This document shows, piece by piece, positions 7,399 to 7,993 of a stretch of DNA of 7,993 nt. The notes under the pieces are model-generated. The model had not been told where the DNA came from, made no database searches, and worked only from the letters and a program-made list of their open reading frames with translations. Position numbers and translations under genes: made by a program. This DNA is from Hyphomonadaceae bacterium (GTDB lineage Bacteria; Pseudomonadota; Alphaproteobacteria; Caulobacterales; Aquidulcibacteraceae): assembly GCA_025458365.1 (NCBI GenBank), contig JALOSP010000047.1, positions 1 through 7,993 on the forward strand, written 5' to 3'. Every line of letters starts with the position of its first letter. Within the stretch, counting starts at the first letter, position 1.

Positions 7399-7430
7399 GC
7401 GCCATCGACGGCGCGTCGTGCCAGCACGAC
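7399..7430. repeat. Two abutting inverted repeats in the ntrB-ispD intergenic region
   Basis: GCGCC (7399-7403) and GGCGC (7410-7414) pair around ATCGAC. Directly after them, GTCGTGC (7415-7421) and GCACGAC (7424-7430) form a 7-bp perfect repeat around CA. The second is compact enough to be a dimeric-regulator operator. There is no T-run after it, so it does not look like an intrinsic terminator. Function is unknown. Confidence 0.6.
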
Positions 7431-7451
7431 GGGGCAGGCCAACTTCAGCCT

Positions 7452-7467
7452 TGCACCGGACAGTGCA
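7452..7467. promoter_or_regulatory. Inverted repeat TGCAC-N6-GTGCA upstream of ispD, possible NtrC-like operator
   Basis: TGCAC (7452-7456) and GTGCA (7463-7467) are perfect reverse complements separated by CGGACA. The enterobacterial NtrC site is TGCAC-N7-GTGCA, so this site is one base short. It lies 34 bp before the ispD GTG. The resemblance is visible, but NtrC binding is inference and chance is a real alternative. Confidence 0.3.
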
Positions 7468-7486
7468 GGCATTCACATCGATTGAC

Positions 7487-7494
7487 AGGGAGGG
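7487..7494 (+). promoter_or_regulatory. Ribosome binding site of ispD
   Basis: AGGGAGGG ends 7 nt before the GTG at 7502. It is a strong Shine-Dalgarno match and is the reason for accepting the GTG start. Confidence 0.85.
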
Positions 7495-7501
7495 TCCATC
7501 C

Positions 7502-7993
7502 GTGAGCGCTAACGCAGCCTTGTTGATTGTTGCGGGCGGCAGCGGAACCCGGTTTGGTGCATCGCAAGCCAAGCAGTATCTCCCATTGGCGGGGCTGCCG
7601 GTACTGGCCTGGTCGGTGCGGACCGGCCTGTCGCACAGCGACATCGCGCAGGTTGTGGTCGTGCATCCTTCAGGCGATGGCGCTCAAATTGCAACGATCC
7701 TGCAGGCTGCGGGGGTCAATCCGGCAGACGTGCTGTTGTGCGTGGGCGGTGCGACGCGGACGCACAGCGTGCGGGCGGGTCTTGCAGCACTTCTGGCGTC
7801 CGGGCTTGAAGACCAGCGCCAGGCCCCACCATCCTCGATCCTGATCCATGATGCCGCCAGGCCCGGCCTTGACCATGAGGTGATCGACCGGCTTCTGGCC
7901 GCACTGGAACATTCCGATGCAGCTGTGCCGGTGCTTGAGATGGCAGATGCACTGTGGGACGCGGACCAGACGTTGCTGCTGGGCCCGGTCAAC
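7502..7993 (+). CDS. ispD: 2-C-methyl-D-erythritol 4-phosphate cytidylyltransferase (IspD or the IspD half of IspDF), N-terminal part
   Basis: MEP-pathway enzyme that joins CTP and methylerythritol phosphate to give CDP-methylerythritol in the cytoplasm. The frame is open for 164 codons to the window edge. It begins with a GTG (MSANAALLIVAGGSGTRFG) and shows the nucleotide-binding signature AGGSGTRFGASQAKQYLPLAG with Arg17 and Lys24. Further on are VGGATRTHSVRAGLAAL (about 81-97) and ILIHDAARP with Asp117. The usual PKQY is AKQY here. The strong AGGGAGGG 7 nt upstream fixes the GTG start. In many alphaproteobacteria this gene is fused to ispF, but the window ends before that could be seen. 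It is transcribed divergently from ntrB. Confidence 0.95.
   Translation, partial: MSANAALLIVAGGSGTRFGASQAKQYLPLAGLPVLAWSVRTGLSHSDIAQVVVVHPSGDGAQIATILQAAGVNPADVLLCVGGATRTHSVRAGLAALLASGLEDQRQAPPSSILIHDAARPGLDHEVIDRLLAALEHSDAAVPVLEMADALWDADQTLLLGPVN

Larger units (their letters stand above)
7217..7501. promoter_or_regulatory. Divergent intergenic region between ntrB and ispD
   Basis: This 285-bp stretch has no convincing gene. It must hold, or lie next to, the start signals for the minus-strand ntr cluster and for plus-strand ispD. I could not identify a clear -35/-10 pair for either direction. It contains three compact inverted repeats (7399-7414, 7415-7430 and 7452-7467). TGCAC/GTGCA words also occur at 7282-7287 and 7311-7315; these resemble half-sites of the NtrC operator family (TGCAC-N7-GTGCA), but none has the exact spacing. 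Confidence 0.6.

Noticed and set aside
7023..7472. A minus-strand open frame upstream of and overlapping ntrB
   Set aside because: It overlaps the conserved N-terminal coding part of ntrB in another frame and resembles no known product such as DusB.
7180..7485. A possible small plus-strand gene of about 100 codons in the ntrB-ispD spacer
   Set aside because: It starts inside ntrB, has no Shine-Dalgarno and no recognisable features, and ends just before the ispD ribosome binding site.
7482..7487. TTGACA hexamer before ispD, resembling a -35 box
   Set aside because: It is only about 15 bp before the start codon and overlaps the Shine-Dalgarno, so a promoter there could not serve ispD except as a coincidence.

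Overview
The window is high-GC bacterial DNA with the gene order and protein types of an alphaproteobacterium. It carries the nitrogen-regulation cluster ntrB-ntrC-ntrY-ntrX, all on the minus strand. A D-amino-acid aminotransferase gene follows at the left edge, and a divergent ispD-type gene (N-terminal part only) starts at the right edge. NtrYX paired with NtrBC beside ispD(F) is a familiar alphaproteobacterial arrangement. Sphingomonadales or Caulobacterales/Hyphomonadaceae relatives look plausible, but the genus cannot be settled from this stretch.

Layout, in the direction of minus-strand transcription. ntrB (7216-6095) encodes a soluble PAS histidine kinase. After 23 bp comes ntrC (6071-4671), its response regulator. 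A gap of 46 to 157 bp, depending on which start is used, leads to ntrY (4588-2162), a membrane-bound histidine kinase. ntrX (2165-774) overlaps the end of ntrY by 4 bp (ATGA), and the aminotransferase gene (777 to beyond position 1) overlaps ntrX in the same way. The last three genes are therefore probably translationally coupled. On the plus strand, a 285-bp divergent intergenic region (7217-7501) separates ntrB from ispD (7502 to beyond 7993).

How the genes work together. NtrB/NtrC is the cytoplasmic nitrogen-status pair and NtrY/NtrX the membrane-associated pair, which in other alphaproteobacteria is linked to nitrogen, redox and envelope control. The aminotransferase makes or interconverts D-amino acids such as D-Ala and D-Glu, which are peptidoglycan precursors. 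IspD serves isoprenoid synthesis by the MEP pathway, which also feeds the wall lipid carrier.

Most notable points. (1) NtrC has lost the GAFTGA sigma-54 contact loop, with about 9 residues deleted there, and also the catalytic Walker B glutamate (Asp-Gly instead of Asp-Glu). Its receiver, Walker A lysine and Fis-type DNA-binding domain are kept, so it is probably not a conventional sigma-54 activator. (2) NtrX also lacks GAFTGA but keeps an intact ATPase core. (3) The 5' part of the ntrY reading frame contains an AT-rich patch with a nested inverted repeat of 9+9 bp, which looks like a dispersed palindromic element lying inside, or just before, the coding sequence. (4) The ntrB-ispD intergenic region holds several compact inverted repeats that could be operators.
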